Origin: Lophium mytilinum
Taxonomy: Eukaryota > Ascomycota > Dothideomycetes > Mytilinidiales > Mytilinidiaceae
Direction: 5' to 3'
NCBI GenBank assembly: GCA_010093605.1
Contig: MU004185.1
Span: 641,334-705,333, forward strand
Length of the DNA stretch: 64,000 bases
Below are positions 10,838 through 23,207 of this stretch, piece by piece. Position 1 is the first letter of the stretch, and every line of letters starts with the position of its first letter. A program made the position numbers and the translations under genes. A model generated the notes under the pieces. The model did not search any database. It was not told where the DNA came from and was given only the letters and a program-made list of their open reading frames with translations.

Positions 10838-12645
10838 CTATCCAACCTCCAGCAAGTCTCTTATCTTCGCGTAAAAACTCGCGGGATACTGTCTTATTTC
10901 CTCATCGGTTGGTGGTCCCTTCTTTGGATCTCTAAACCTGTCCGCTACGCGTTGGATGATCTGGCCGAGCAGCTCTTGCGGGATTCGTAGGTCTTCGCCA
11001 GCGTCGGGGTACAGGAACGGGTCTCGTTCATTCAGGAGAGAAGCTATTGAAGGTCGACGGGATGAGTCTCGCTGGAGGCAATGCCGCAACGTTGATCGTA
11101 GGCCGGCAGGCACCTTGACACCGCCAACACCCGTCGGAGGGTATTCAATGTTGACCGAGGGATTTACAATGGCCATGACGCGGTGGATCTGATTCGGGAT
11201 ATGTGCAAATGGAGGCCGTCCGTACACCATCTGATACAATATGCAGCCGAGACTCCACACATCACTTGGCTTCCCTAGCTTCATCATCTTTCCCAAGCTA
11301 GCACCAGGCTGTGCTCGCATTCCTGCGTTGGTGTCTTCCAGAGATTCGGGCGACATGTAGTTGGGTGTTCCCACATGGCTGTCCCGGTGGACATTGACGG
11401 TGTTGTCAATATCAATTGCGTTTGCGATACCGAAATCGATTAACTTTAGGCGCCCTGAGCATAATAGGAAGTTGGCTGGCTTGAGATCCGAATGCACTAT
11501 ATCATACTCGTGCACCGCGGCCACACATTCGAGCATCTCTTTCCAATAGTACCGCGTGAAACACAGGTCGAGCTTTGCGTCTTCGGGGTCGAGCTTCATA
11601 TGTAGGACGCGCGCAAGATCGGATTCGCCAATTTCCATGAGCTATCGCTTGCGTTAGCAAATATGTATCACTTCAAAAGTCTGGCTCAACTTACGACGCT
11701 GAGAATCTGCCTGTTATCGTCCACTTCCCAATCAAACAATCGTACAACCCTTTCAACATCATCCAGTTTCCGTAGTAGATCGATTTCGCCTTTGTAGCCG
11801 CGGACAGCGCATTCGTCGGCGTCTTCTAATTTTACTCTCTTCAATGCAAACATCTTCGTGTTTTCCGCCATAACTCGATAGACTTCCGAACTTCCACCCT
11901 TCCCAAGCTTCCCCATATGCGAGTATTGCTTTCCATTCACAGTCATGTGGCCGCGTTTCCGTCGCTCGCGGGTTTTCGTAGTCGCCGCCCCCGCTGCCGC
12001 TGTTGCAGTTTCCAATACAGACATCTTGGGCGGTGGGGGCGGCGGCGCTGGTCTCCGGGGTGTGTTGACGCTGACCTGGGATAATGGCATTGGCTTCTCC
12101 TCGCGCTGAGCTAAGGGCTGCCCAGTTGGTCGCTGGATGCTCTCGACCTTCATCATTATAGGCTCTGCCTTTGACTCTTGCCTGATCACTGATGGCGGGA
12201 GATTTTCCTGGTCCTGCGACGGTGGGTGGTCATCGTCTCCCTGGGGCGTCCGCCGTATTTTCCTCATAGGTGCTCCGCGCACTTGAACTCTCTTGATACG
12301 CAATGACGGCGCTGGCGTGATAGTATTTTGGACCGGCGTATTTGATTCTGATCCTGAGCCATTTCGAGATATGCGCAGCTTCGGCCTCCGTGTCTGCTTC
12401 TCGGGCGAGTTGATCTCGTTCTGCGCGAGAAGGGCGGTTGTCAGAGCGCTCAGCTTCATAGGCTGGGGCACCTCGTCGTCAGAGCTGTCGCCAATGTTGA
12501 TGTTCTGCATCATGGGCGCGTCGGCAGAGAAGCCATGGGATTGTCCAAGCACGGAGAGCGGCGAGTCTCGTCGCGAAAAGGGTCGAGTCGAGGGCTGTCG
12601 CATGCGGTTATAAGCGCCGAGGGGGGTGGGCGAAGCGGTCGCCAT
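10838..12645 (-). CDS. MPS1: MPS1/TTK-family dual-specificity checkpoint kinase
   Basis: Exons 12645-11695 and 11641-10838, 53-nt intron (GTAAGT..CGATAG) at a codon boundary; 584 aa. The N-terminal 240 residues are disordered, Pro/Ser/Arg-rich, with basic clusters. The kinase domain begins at about residue 241: glycine loop GKLGKGGSSEV, catalytic Lys269 in FALKRVK, catalytic loop IVHSDLKPANF (Asp369; HSD in place of HRD is typical of MPS1), and IDFGIAN (Asp386). MPS1 acts at kinetochores in the spindle assembly checkpoint and in spindle pole body duplication. The ATG at 12645 (MATASPTPLG) was preferred to an upstream GTG-opened extension of the frame because MPS1 relatives begin in a similar way (from memory). 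It is transcribed away from the thiolase-like gene. Confidence 0.93.
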
Positions 12646-13358
12646 TGTTTTAAATGTTATGTACGGTGCAAGAGCAGAGTAACGAATGTCTCCTGTGTTA
12701 GTAGCTGTCCATACATGTAGGGCGCGGGGCGGCGGTGTATCGATGCTGCGGAAGCAAAGTTTGAGGTCGCGGTCGGAGCGCGATGGGGACTTGCGGACGT
12801 TTTGGTGTCGTGGTTGCCCCATGAACCGCCGAGCGTAAACAACCCGCGCCACAGCATCACGACGGGGCTAGCCGCCTCAAACTACTGTTCACTATTCACT
12901 ATTCTCGCGCTATTATCGCACTGTTACCGAGTTCGAGTCAGGGAAGAGTAACTCAGTGTTTCGTCCTGCCAATGTTGTCGCATGTCCGTGGCTCTGTTAC
13001 TCTGTTACTAATGTGCTAGAGAACTCACGCTTCACTTTCTCCAATAGGTGTATTCATACGCCATGGAACACCAAGCAGTCGCAAGATTCTCGGTAGCTTC
13101 AATAATTCATTCAGTACATTCATAGCAATTTCTTGTGATGTTCGAATGTTACACCTGTATACTATCGATGCTGACCGTATTGAACTCGGTTCGTCTGACC
13201 TCGGTTGCAGCTTTCCTCCCCTCTTGACTAAGAAAGGCATGACCAGGCAGCATGACATCAAATTACTGTCTATAACTTACAGGAACCCGAGGTACATGTA
13301 AATTTGAATAATTTCGGTCTTTGTGTCATCCCTTCCACTCACCTCGAGCAAGATCATT
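12646..13358. other. divergent intergenic region
   Basis: About 710 bp between MPS1 (-) and the thiolase-like gene (+), so both promoters lie here. It includes short direct repeats of TTCACTAT near 12887-12900. A 78-codon minus-strand ORF at 13025-13261 has no recognisable family. Confidence 0.6.
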
Positions 13359-15307
13359 ATGGCGACTCCAGTGGTGATTGGCGTGGGCGACTTCAAGAAC
13401 AGGTCTCAGAAGGTGGAAGATGCTATTGAGCCTGCCAAGCTTATGCTCGAGGCCATTCGTCGAGCCATCAAGGACACCAATCTTTCATCCACAGCTTCAT
13501 CTACTCTTCAGTCCAGCATCGACAGCATCGCTGTTGTAGAGACTTGGACTTGGCCATACCCAGACCTCGCAGGTCTCATAGCGAAAGACTTAGGTGTGAG
13601 TCCACGTTACAAGCAAGTCAGCCCACATGGAGGAAATCAACCAGCAAAGATATTTGACGAAGCTGCTCGCCGCATCTCTGTCGGCGAGGCGAAGGTAGCA
13701 GTAGTCACCGGCGGGGAGGCTTTAGCTTCACGTATGTTCTTCCAAGCATCAAATATTCAGTGAATCACGTGCTAACATCATCTTCCTAACATTATAGTCA
13801 CTGCTTGCGCTGTCGCCAAAAAGATGCCACCCCCTGGCTGGACCAAATCCGCAGAGAATGTTGATTCTGTTTTTACTGCATCCAACACTAGTCTTCTTCC
13901 ACCAAGTACGCATGCCCAGACGTGCGTTCTCGATGTTGCTTGCTCACATGCCTAAGGTCTTGGCTCTATTCACTCCGTCGGTGTACCCATTCAGGTCTAT
14001 CCAATGTATGAGAATGCGTTTCGAGCACATCGTGGACAGTCCATTCAGCAAAACAACGAAGAGTCAGGTCATTTGTATTCTGAGTTTGCTAAAGTAGCCG
14101 AGCATAATCCTGTCGCTTGGAACTACGGAAAGACCGCCGACTCTCCAGAGGCGATTACTACTGTAACAAAGAAGAATCGAATGATTTGTTTTCCATGTAT
14201 GGTCAACGCATTCCAAGAAAGACATCCGCTAACGCGTACCGCAGATCCACTCCTAATGAATGCTTTCAACACCATCAATCTAGCCGGAGCTTGTATATTG
14301 ACTTCTACTGATTACGCAAGAGAACTCGGCATTCCCGAAAGCCGATGGATATATCCCCTAGGAGGCGCGGGTACTAAAGATGTTGATAACTGTAAGAACT
14401 TCCTATACATAATTGAAGGCCAAAAACGCTGACATCGACTCTTTTTCAGTCTGGGAACGTCCAAACTTCCACTCCAGCCCCTGCATTTCGAGATCGATAG
14501 ATGCCAGCCTTCAGGTCTCCGGTCTTACGAAAGACGACATTGACTTATATGACTTCTATTCGTGTTTCCCGATCGTCCCCAAAATAGCTTGTGATCATCT
14601 CGGGCTGGACATCAAGAACCCTGCCAAACCTATCACTCTCCTTGGAGGACTGACATCTTTCGGTGGTGCAGGTAAGCGTATCCCCATAGACAACAGGGCT
14701 TAGACTAACGATATCTGAAGGGAACAACTATTCAATGCATGTATGTTCCTCCGGACGCAACTTCACCTGCACAGTAACATATTCTAACCTCGCTAGGCTC
14801 TGACCGAAATGGTAAGGCAACTCCGCAGAGGCGACAAGAAAAATGGCCTTGTCCTCGCCAACGGTGGTGTCCTCGGCTACCAGCACGTGGTTTGCCTGTC
14901 TTCACAACCGAGGAAGAATGGCAGTGCGTATCCTGGCAAGAACCCGCTGCCTGAACTGCTATCCGATCTTCCCGTTCCGCCTATCGAAGAGCATCCGGAG
15001 GGAGAGGCGACGATTGAGGTAATCCGATCCCTTTCAATTCATATCAACAAGGGTCGAGTGCTGACGAAAGATGTGTCAGACATACACGGTGGAGTACAAC
15101 CGTGACGGCAGCCTCAAGAGAGGGTATATCGTAGGCCGATTAGAATCCAATAGCCACCGATTCCTAGCGATCGACGCAGATGCAAAGACGTTGAAAGAAT
15201 TGTCCAATCAGTCGGAAGAGCAAATCGGGCGAAGCGGCTGGGTGAGAAAGGATACCGAAAAGGAGGGCAGGAGCCTGTTTAGTTTTGAGAGAGCAACGAA
15301 ACTGTAG
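13359..15307 (+). CDS. thiolase-like protein (acetyl-CoA acetyltransferase family), eight exons
   Basis: Exons 13359-13731, 13798-13905, 13957-14196, 14245-14391, 14450-14671, 14721-14740, 14797-15018 and 15080-15307; all junctions keep phase, giving 519 aa. Exon 6 is a 20-nt microexon. The intron at 14197-14244 is 48 nt and stop-free, so it can be mistaken for coding sequence. Recognisable family segments are HSVGVPIQVYPMYENAF, PVAWNYGK, NAFNTINLAGACILTS, WIYPLGGAGT, YDFYSCFPIVPK, LLGGLTSFGGAGNNYSMH and a C-terminal domain ending GRSGWVRKDTEKEGRSLF. This matches the SCP2-like/TLP1 branch of the thiolase fold. The usual nucleophilic Cys motif is not visible where expected (HGGNQPAK instead), so classic thiolase catalysis is doubtful. 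Substrate unknown. The last acceptor could also lie nine nt upstream. Confidence 0.88.
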
Positions 15308-16180
15308 GTCGAGTTGTAGAGGTATTCAAGAATGGGGTCGATATGCAGCGGGTTCGAACCAATCAGCACGGCGGGGGTGCAGCACCCCCTGGTGTACACT
15401 ATGCGGCCACTACTTCTGTTGCTTCAGCGTAAGAAGAGATTTCTGAGACGACAGTCTACAATCCCCAATTTCAAACCTCCGTTAGCCGCTGCCTGAGGTG
15501 TCCCAGCAAGCTTTCAAGTTGTTCCCACAGAACAGACCTCAAAAATCACAAAAAGACACTGTGAGCCGCCAAGAATCAAAGGGACAACGTAGCCTCACGC
15601 CGAACCACGGAAACCCAACGCGTCCCCCCCACACCACCCAGCTTGTCCAATAACCCTTGCCCCCTCCTCCCCCATCACAATATCGCTTTTCTCACGTTCT
15701 ACTTTCCTATCAACTATATAAGCCATATAATTCCTTGGCTCCTCCAGGAAAGTTGCTCAGTCGATATCGCTATATATCTTATATTTAAACATATTACGCA
15801 GTGGAAACTGACATGTTCTTCGGAACCCTTTCCTTTTGCTCTTGGGTTCGAGGCCGGGTGGTGTTGGGGTTGTGCGGGGGATTCTTTTTTTATTTTTTGC
15901 TCTCTTTTTGGGAGGTTTGGGTTGGATGAACGAACGTTTAGATCCCGCCAGCGCCTTCAGGCTTGTTATGTGTCTTCGTGTCTTGGCTCATGGTGTTGCA
16001 AAGATGGCCTGCGCACAGTGTAATTCTTTAGAGTACAGTCTCGTGCCCGATATGGCACACTCATGACCAAGGAAGGGACTTCAAGCAGCGGCAGTCAAGC
16101 GTCCATAGCTCTATGACGAGGCATTGCACTAAAGAAGCACCGTTCAAATTCCCCCAAGCACACAATAATCAGGTGCCTGA
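15308..16180. other. intergenic region between convergent genes
   Basis: About 870 bp of 3' flanks. It is AT-rich around 15700-15800. A GC-rich inverted repeat (GGGGGTGCAGCACCCCC, 15373-15389) lies 66 bp after the thiolase-like stop and may fold in the transcript end. No gene supported. Confidence 0.55.
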
Positions 16181-17252
16181 TCACATGTATTCTCTAGGTC
16201 TGCAAATCCCCCGCCAGTCCAAGTTCATCAAGCCCTCCGTAAACGGAACCGCCATAACAACCCAGCTAGCAATAACCAACTCCCCAATCCACGACAGCGC
16301 CGCGCGAACCCAGTGCCTCTTCTTCCCCCAAACAGCCACCTCGACGACGGTGACGACGCCGTTGACAACGAAAAACAACCCTATTCGTTTGACGCCTTCC
16401 TGTGACAACAACGGCGCTAATGTCCACATGTGGAAGATGGCCATGAAGGAAAAGGTTGCCAGGACCCCCGCGACTCTAGCGACTGGTTTAGGGAGGCGTG
16501 ATGCGAGGACGAGCTGATAGATGGGCGTGTACGCTAGCGTCATGCAGGGGGCTGTGAAGCAGTTATGCCATGTCTCCGCCCAGAAGCCGGCGAAACTGTC
16601 GATTAGATACAGAGGAGCGAAGAGAGGCGGCGAGTTCTTGTAGCGGAAGAGAAGCTGCATCGAGGTGAAGATGATGTAGAGCGAGAGCAGGATTTCGTAG
16701 GCCAGGACTGGAGGCACCTGCGGGAGTGCTTGGAGCACCGCGAATGCTGCTGCATGGATGCATAGTTGGATAGGCTCGGAGAACGGCTTGATGTGCTTGG
16801 GTAGGCGCACGTAGTTAGGTGTGAACGATTCGTAGCGGAGTTCGGTTAGGAGGATCAAGGCGAATATCCAGTCGGAGGGCCGAGGGCCAGCGGTGTACTC
16901 GGGGAGGTTGTCGCGGCGGATGAGAACGTCTAGTAGCTTCATGGTACCGATTGCGACTGTATCTTGTTATCAACTTTGTTCTCAAGCTGTATGAGGTGAT
17001 TTTACTTGGGAAATTGAGGAGAGCGCGCGCAGCTCCGCAGTTTACTGGGGCGGCATGTGGACTGCACCAGAGAGTGAGGATGGCGCCGGCAGCGAGGAGT
17101 TTAGAGATAGGATACTGCTTCTTCACGAAAGCAAAGATGGAGAAATATATGAGAAAGAGTGGCATGAGCAGGATGGTGAGGGCTCTAGGAAACTCGCGGA
17201 GCATCTGCTGCAGGTAGACATCTTGTTCCTGGAATAAGGACTGCAAGCCCAT
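16181..17252 (-). CDS. MBOAT / wax-synthase-domain membrane acyltransferase
   Basis: Exons 17252-17006 and 16956-16181, 49-nt intron (GTAAAA..ATACAG) within an Ile codon; 340 aa. There are about seven or eight hydrophobic segments, beginning with ALTILLMPLFLIYFSIFAFV. The diagnostic parts of the wax-synthase/MBOAT_2 domain are FWAETWHNCFTAP (about residue 205) and the conserved His in SFMAIFHMW (about residue 260). Fungal members acylate small hydroxylated products such as terpenoids or sterols at the ER. No secondary-metabolism cluster surrounds this copy, so its acceptor is unknown. The start is the first ATG giving a membrane-type N-terminus; a further upstream exon cannot be excluded. Confidence 0.8.
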
Positions 17253-19701
17253 TGTCGACCATAGGATGGTTGCGAAGGCCGAGAAGCTTACGGAGTATTG
17301 GCGTGGTGTTGGCAGCCGTCAGATTGCCTAGCAAACACATGATGACTAGAGGAAACAGTGTTCGGCTGTGCCGGAAGCCAGGATTACCACTGGACGAGTA
17401 GCACTTGCCACGTTGGTAGATGATATTCCGAAGCCTGCTATTTCTGAAAAGGTGTTGAGGCAAGTCAAATGAGGGTACGCTGATGCAAAATGAGAGAGAG
17501 AAAGAAACAAAGAAAAGAAAAATGTTATGATAAGGCTGATAAACCGTGTCGTGATGTTTGTACATCACCGTCTGGGGTGGCCTGTGAGGCTATGAGGTTT
17601 ACGAAAGCTATTGCTTTACCATACCTAATAATACTCCAGGGAACCTCAAGCAGTGCTAATTAAGAGCACAGAATTTTAGAAAGAGCACATGTCTCGATTA
17701 AGAATGGGTTGGGATATAACTGGTCGGAATAACTCTAGAATGAGATATACCTCTAAAGCCAGGCATTAAAAGCACCGTGTACTATTTGATTACCGTAGTA
17801 ACGACAGCCACAGACATATAGGTACAGTACATGGCCAGACTTACGTGAATTGTCTTTCCAACGTCTGTGGTGCCCCAACACAGGATCAGGATTAGGGACG
17901 AGACGGGGATTAGCGATTTTGAGCAACCTGTCAACCTGCTGAGCCACCTCAGACGGGTGTAGCCTATGATAACACATACGGATGTACGGTATGCCTCAAA
18001 AGCGTAACGATATTCTAGGGTGCACGCATATATGACAAAGCGAGGTCGAAAGAAGCGGTCAGGTGTCTTGATGGGCGGTTAACCCGCTTCAATCCGCTAT
18101 GAAGGAGTGTTGATAGGTATTTCGGGCTAAGTCAGGCATGGAGCTTATGTGCCGAGTCGTTAAAGGTTCGCTGGGAGGGGACCATGCCCACTCTTACGGC
18201 CGGCAGTCGGATCAGATCTAGAAGATGGCACGCGAGCAACTGCCCGTAAGAGGACTCCATGTCTGTGGCTGCAGCGGATGGGACCGCGGGGCAATAGGCC
18301 ACTCTGGACGCCAGGTGATTTTTATTCCTATCGCCGGAGGATATGACGTGGAGCGGAAGTCGAGGAGCAGTTTTTGGCATCACGGCAGAGCAGCCAATGC
18401 GTCAGTCCCGCGACGCAACGAGAATATCACGTCGCACTGCAACACACGATGCTGCTGCGTCTGGCGAGGCCCGAGAGGAGATGGGCTACGAAAAGGTGAT
18501 CGGCACCGCGAGGCTCGAAAACCCTGCATTACGAACCGAGGTGACCCTTCGGCGCTACGGGTAGAGTCTGAGCTTCCTCCGGGGTTGCATACCAACCAAA
18601 AACACACGTTGAGGCTTTGTTGCGTCTCATTGGCTGCTCCCGACTTCATGCTCGCCAGCATCTCCAACTTCACCCACCACGTGCGGCCATCGCCACTGCT
18701 CAGTTGCCCGTCTTCACGGCCTCACCACGAGCTTCGTCGATGGAATTGAGCACCTAATTCGATCGCTGTGGCGCTGAAAACCCCAGATTCGGGTTCCTTG
18801 GTGTGCAAAGAGGCGTCCTGGGCCGTGACAAGCTCCCGGATCAACGCCAGCGGCGTCGTGGGGAAAATGACGATGCTGATGGGGCGCCGCCTTGGCTTTC
18901 CCGTTGCGTAAACTGGCCTGCCGGTCGTCGCTCCACCTCTCAGAGATTTCGACGCCAGCTGCGGAGGGGTACATACTTGGGGCACCGTGGCTAGCTAGAC
19001 ACGCTTACTACCTTTCCTCCTCTTATTTATTCTCAAGCCCCAGCTATTCCCGGCTCTGTACGCATTTTGCACTTCAGCAGCTTGGCCTCTCAACTCTGGT
19101 TAAGCCTCCCCTCTATCCACGTTTCCCTACTTGCGTGTTGCCAAATCGACACGTAGCTCCACACTTGACAAGCCCTCTTGTTTGATATTTTGCTTTTTAA
19201 AGCTCAGCTGGACTCCCCTCTCCCCACCGAGCAGTGAGCCTCCCCACCACGAGTGCCCTCCAGGCGCTTTCTATTTCATACCTCGCGCCACCAATTCCAC
19301 CTCCCGCGGCATACAGTCGAACCAAAGACACACGCCTGCCCGTTAGTCGCCAGTATTCACCCTTGAGCACTCGGATTTCGACGTCTGCAAGCCTCGTCCG
19401 GCAAAGACGGACCAGTGCAGTCCCTGCCTACAGCCCGCGTCTCTCAACATCTGACCACTCACAACCCGGGCCCAAGAACGTGCTTTCCGGAAACACGCCT
19501 ACTGCTTCCTTTGGTGGGTCAGGACCTTAGAAAGATTATCTCACTTCACGTCATTGATCACGTCGTTTTGTGTGTGTGGCACTGATCCCACGGAGCCAAG
19601 CACCCAAGCACTGACAAGCTTCCACACATAAAGCTTGAGCTTTGGGCGAAGCAATTGGCGGGAATCGTCACCCTTCACATACACCACACGCCAATTCAAC
19701 A
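17253..19701. other. long divergent intergenic region and transporter leader
   Basis: About 2.4 kb. It has overlapping ORFs on both strands (for example 18132-18749), none with a recognisable domain. From about 19000 to 19700 the plus strand is rich in C and T, fitting a long 5' leader of the transporter gene. A CACGTG box is present at 18678-18683. Confidence 0.6.
18678..18683. promoter_or_regulatory. CACGTG box upstream of phosphate-type transporter
   Basis: A perfect CACGTG palindrome lies 1.0 kb upstream of the transporter ATG. This is the core site of bHLH factors, including the fungal phosphate regulator (Pho4/NUC-1). A single six-base match is expected by chance fairly often, so the regulatory link is only suggested by the identity of the gene. 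Confidence 0.25.
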
Positions 19702-21909
19702 ATGACATCGTCACTACGCGACTATGGTGCAGCCGCCCCTCATGGCCCCAACATGGAACGCCATCATGTCGCTACCCAGGACGTCTCAGCCATAAACCCG
19801 AACGAGGCTGGAGCTCTCCACAATCTCCTTCATCCCGACGACATCTACACCGAGAATGGCACCTACTGGGCTGACCTTCCTATGGGGCAGCGCCTGAAGT
19901 TCGTTACCCACGTCGACAGCCAGGAGTCGAAGAAGGAATTGCGATCAATCGGGACTATGTTCAAAAACGATCCGCTAAGCCCATTGGGATACTATCTCCG
20001 GAACATGGTGGTCCCTGGAGCTGGTCTCCTTCTTGAGGGGTATGGAACCACTATAGCTAAACGTATGCGGTCACTAACCTCCGACTAGATATGTCTTGTT
20101 CTCCATCGGAAATGTCAGGCCGTTACTCCAAGCCGCATTCCCCTCCTGCTGGAAGACTTTCGATACCTGCAACAAAACCTGGACTGAAGCCATCGACTAC
20201 CTTGAGATAATTGGTATCATTGTTGGTAAGTTAGCCTGCTTGCTTCGTTTCCAACATGCGTCTAACCATCAAAAGGCCAAATTCTCGTCGGTGTCATCGG
20301 AGACTGGTTGGGACGCCGCTGGGGTCTCATCCAGGATGCTGTCATCATGTTTGTCGGTCTGATCATGCTCACGGCTGCCTGGGGTGTGGACCAGAACGGA
20401 TGGGTCATCTGCTATGTCTGGTCTCTATTCTTTTACGGCATCGGCGTAGGAGGCGAATATCCGATGACTGCTACGTCTGGCATGGAGAACGCTGTTGGCT
20501 CTGGTAAAGTCTCGACCAAGGATGACCGTCTTCACCGCGGCCGGAAAGTCACCAGCGCCTTCTTGATGCAAGGCTGGGGTCAATTCACCAACCAAGTTAT
20601 CTTGATCCTTCTTCTACTCATATTCCATCATGGCAGTGGGAACCCTCCTTACTCAAAGGTACTTTCCCTTACTCCACCAGCTCAAAGCCTTACTAAGTCG
20701 CATCCAGGTCGCTGCACAGTGGACATACCGTATCAGCTTCGCTATCCCAGCAGTGGGAACACTCTGGCTAGTGTACTTCCGTTACTACAAGATGAGGTCG
20801 GCAAGCAAACAGCTCTTCTTGGCCAAGAAGAAGCAGAAGGTCACCGGATATGACACTCAATCACTCAAGATGACTCTCACTTACTTTGGCCCTCGCCTCC
20901 TTGCTACAGCTGGCGCATGGTTTGCCAACGACATATTCTTCTACGGCAACAAGCTGTTCCAGAACCAGTTCATTGCTGTCCTGACGCCGAACAACCACTC
21001 GGTCATGGAAGGATGGCTGTACAACCTAGTCAATGTTGGTGTCAGCTTGGTGGGCTATTACATGGCCTCTTTCTTCATCGACAACAAGCTCTGTAAGTTT
21101 AGCAATGACGTTAAACTCAAGGTGAAACTAATAGGATCAAAACAGACGGCAGGAAATGGATGATGATCGTTGGATTCTTGGCCGACTTCATCCTATTCGT
21201 TGTCCCGGCCTTCAACTACGATTTCTTCACGTCGCCAGACCACATCCATGCTTTCCAGGCCATGTACTTTCTTTCATCGTTCTTCAACCAGTTCGGCCCC
21301 AACTCGGTGACATTCCTAGTGGCCGCAGAAGTATTTCCAACGCCAATTCGCGCGACAGCTCACGGCTTCTCAGCGGCTGTGGGGAAGCTTGGCGCATTGA
21401 CAGCGGCGGTTCTCTACAACTACATCACAACGAAGCAGAAGTTCTACGTTGTGCCGTGGTTCGGACTCGCTGGCGCTCTGCTCACCTGGCTCTTCCTACC
21501 CGACACGACCGGCCTGGACCTCAAGGAGCAAGAGCGACGCTGGTCGTACATCCGCGCAGGTCGCGAAGAAGACTACCACGGCATCGCGATCCACCCGAAG
21601 CATCTGTCGCTCTGGGAGCGCATCCGCGGCGTGGGCAAGCACTACGACGCAGCGCTGGACTACCAGCAAAAGGTGGAGGAGCTACGAGCTGAGTGGGAGG
21701 CACGGCAGGCGCGCAAAGGTAATGAGGGCGTCAAGGTCGAGGACGACGAGGATGAGGATGATGAGTACCCGCACGAGGTGCACAACTACTTCAGCCGGAC
21801 GGCAACGAACTCGCCTAACATGACGCCGATGCTGCGGCCGAAGGAGAAGCAGACGTCGGAAAGCGACAACACGAGCAACGAGAAGTTCGATATTGACGTG
21901 GCGCGGTAA
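19702..21909 (+). CDS. MFS phosphate / glycerophosphodiester transporter (Pho84/Git1 type)
   Basis: Exons 19702-20039, 20089-20225, 20276-20658, 20708-21092 and 21146-21909, with four introns of 49-53 nt and consistent phase; 668 aa. It is a 12-TM major facilitator protein. The family motif after TM2 is GQILVGVIGDWLGRRWG, and GVGGEYPMTATSG matches the GGEYP signature of the phosphate:H+ symporter family. LPDTTGLDL near the end of TM12 is typical of the superfamily. The long cytosolic C-terminus (about residues 560-668) is acidic and Ser-rich. It probably imports phosphate or glycerophosphoinositol at the plasma membrane; the sequence does not tell which. The start is the first ATG after the leader (CAACAATGACATC). 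Confidence 0.9.
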
Positions 21910-23207
21910 ATAGCTGGCCGAGCCGGGTTTCATCCGGCCATGGCAACAATTGAATGTTTAGGTTCATCGACGAGCGAACGCACTGCATGGGCATGTAAAC
22001 AGTGCACGACGGGGCCAATGGCGTACAACTGGGCGTATCTGGCGAAACGGAGCCGTGTACGGGATTCAGATTCAGGGGCGCTTCTGGTCTCAGAGTGATG
22101 GGCGGCAAATTGCGGACCGGCTGCAGGTCGATGCAAACGCGCACAGGGTGGTTGGATGGGCCATGCTGTGCGATGCTGTTCCTGCCTCTCTCCTGCCTGT
22201 GGCACAGTGCACGGGCTATGAATACCTAGCAAGCATCCAACAAGCGTTTGGCGGTGTCATGGCTTTCACTTCATTTGCATGTGCTGGGGCCCCGAATTGC
22301 GATTGCCGTGCACTGACTGTCATGTGGAGGAGTCGTCGCAATCATTTGCTTCGATCGCGTAACGGTCTTCGTAGTTTGTACATAGTAGTGCTCTGAATAG
22401 CAACAGAACCAGCGAAGACTGGTCAAGACGCGACAATGCACAGAAAGGAGTGGGTGAGAGCGGCCAGAAGCACAGCGCGGGGAGGCTCCGCTTGGGGGAG
22501 TGGTTGCAGGACGTTCTCTCCTGCTGGTGGCTTGCGCGAGGACGGCTGGGCGCCTCTCAGGCTCGCCACGACCATGGATTGCAGCCGGGTAGTTATCTCG
22601 CCACGCCAACTTTTTGCGAGTCGATAGGGGCGTGCAGTAAAGGGGCCTGTGCGGTGACGCAGCGTGGTCCAACGTTGCGCGAGGCTTGTTGTTGGCCCGC
22701 CAGCGCCTGCGACCGCCTGCTGTCCCGGTGAGTGGTTGTTCCGTGGTTCGCAATTGGTCTCGAGGGCAGTCTCTGCAGAGAATTGCGGTCCGGCGAAGCT
22801 TTTGGGCGAGGGTTTCGACGGCTTCGGCAGCGGAGGCGTGTCCGCATGCCGCTGCAGGGCGCTGTGTCTCGGCGTGGACGAGGCTTCGGGGCAGGGATGT
22901 GGACGGGGGCAGAAGCGGCTAAAACCAAGGAAGCCGGGCTGCAGGGGTGGGGCCGGCGTCGTTAGCGCCTGCCAGCCTGAAACGCCCCAGGGCCTGTCGA
23001 TCTCGCCTGTAAATAAAACCAGCGCCCTGCTGCCAACTTCCTGCCTCCTCACCTCACACACACAACACCTTCGCTCAGAGTCCCTCGTTCAACTCTCACA
23101 GCTCTATCCACCAAGCTTAGGCCTCTACCCACCAGCTTCATCACATTAATTCCATCGCTCCACCACCCCAATCAATCCATCACTCCAAACCTCACACACT
23201 CGTCAAC
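21910..23207. other. intergenic region and promoter of cell-wall gene
   Basis: About 1.3 kb, GC-rich from 22430 to 22980 with overlapping ORFs on both strands that lack domains. It ends in an AT-rich box (TAAATAAAA near 23010) followed by a long C/T-rich leader directly before the ATG at 23208. Confidence 0.6.
23010..23018 (+). promoter_or_regulatory. putative TATA-like box of cell-wall protein gene
   Basis: TAAATAAAA is an isolated A/T run within GC-rich DNA, 190 bp before the ATG and just upstream of a CT-rich tract (23030-23200). Position and contrast suit a core promoter of a strongly expressed wall-protein gene. No start-site data. Confidence 0.4.

Noticed and set aside
13025-13261. 78-codon minus-strand ORF between MPS1 and the thiolase-like gene.
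   Set aside because: It fills the divergent promoter region and has no recognisable family; the ending (LLGVPWRMNTPIGESEA) looks protein-like but is not enough.
15373-15389. GC-rich inverted repeat after the thiolase-like gene as a bacterial-style terminator.
   Set aside because: Pol II genes do not use such terminators; the palindrome has almost no loop and may be chance.
18132-18749. ORFs on both strands upstream of the phosphate-type transporter.
   Set aside because: No domain, mutual overlap, and a location expected for promoter and leader.
22423-23061. 212-codon minus-strand ORF upstream of the wall-protein gene.
   Set aside because: It lies in GC-rich DNA that is open in several frames, and it overlaps the likely TATA box and leader of the next gene.
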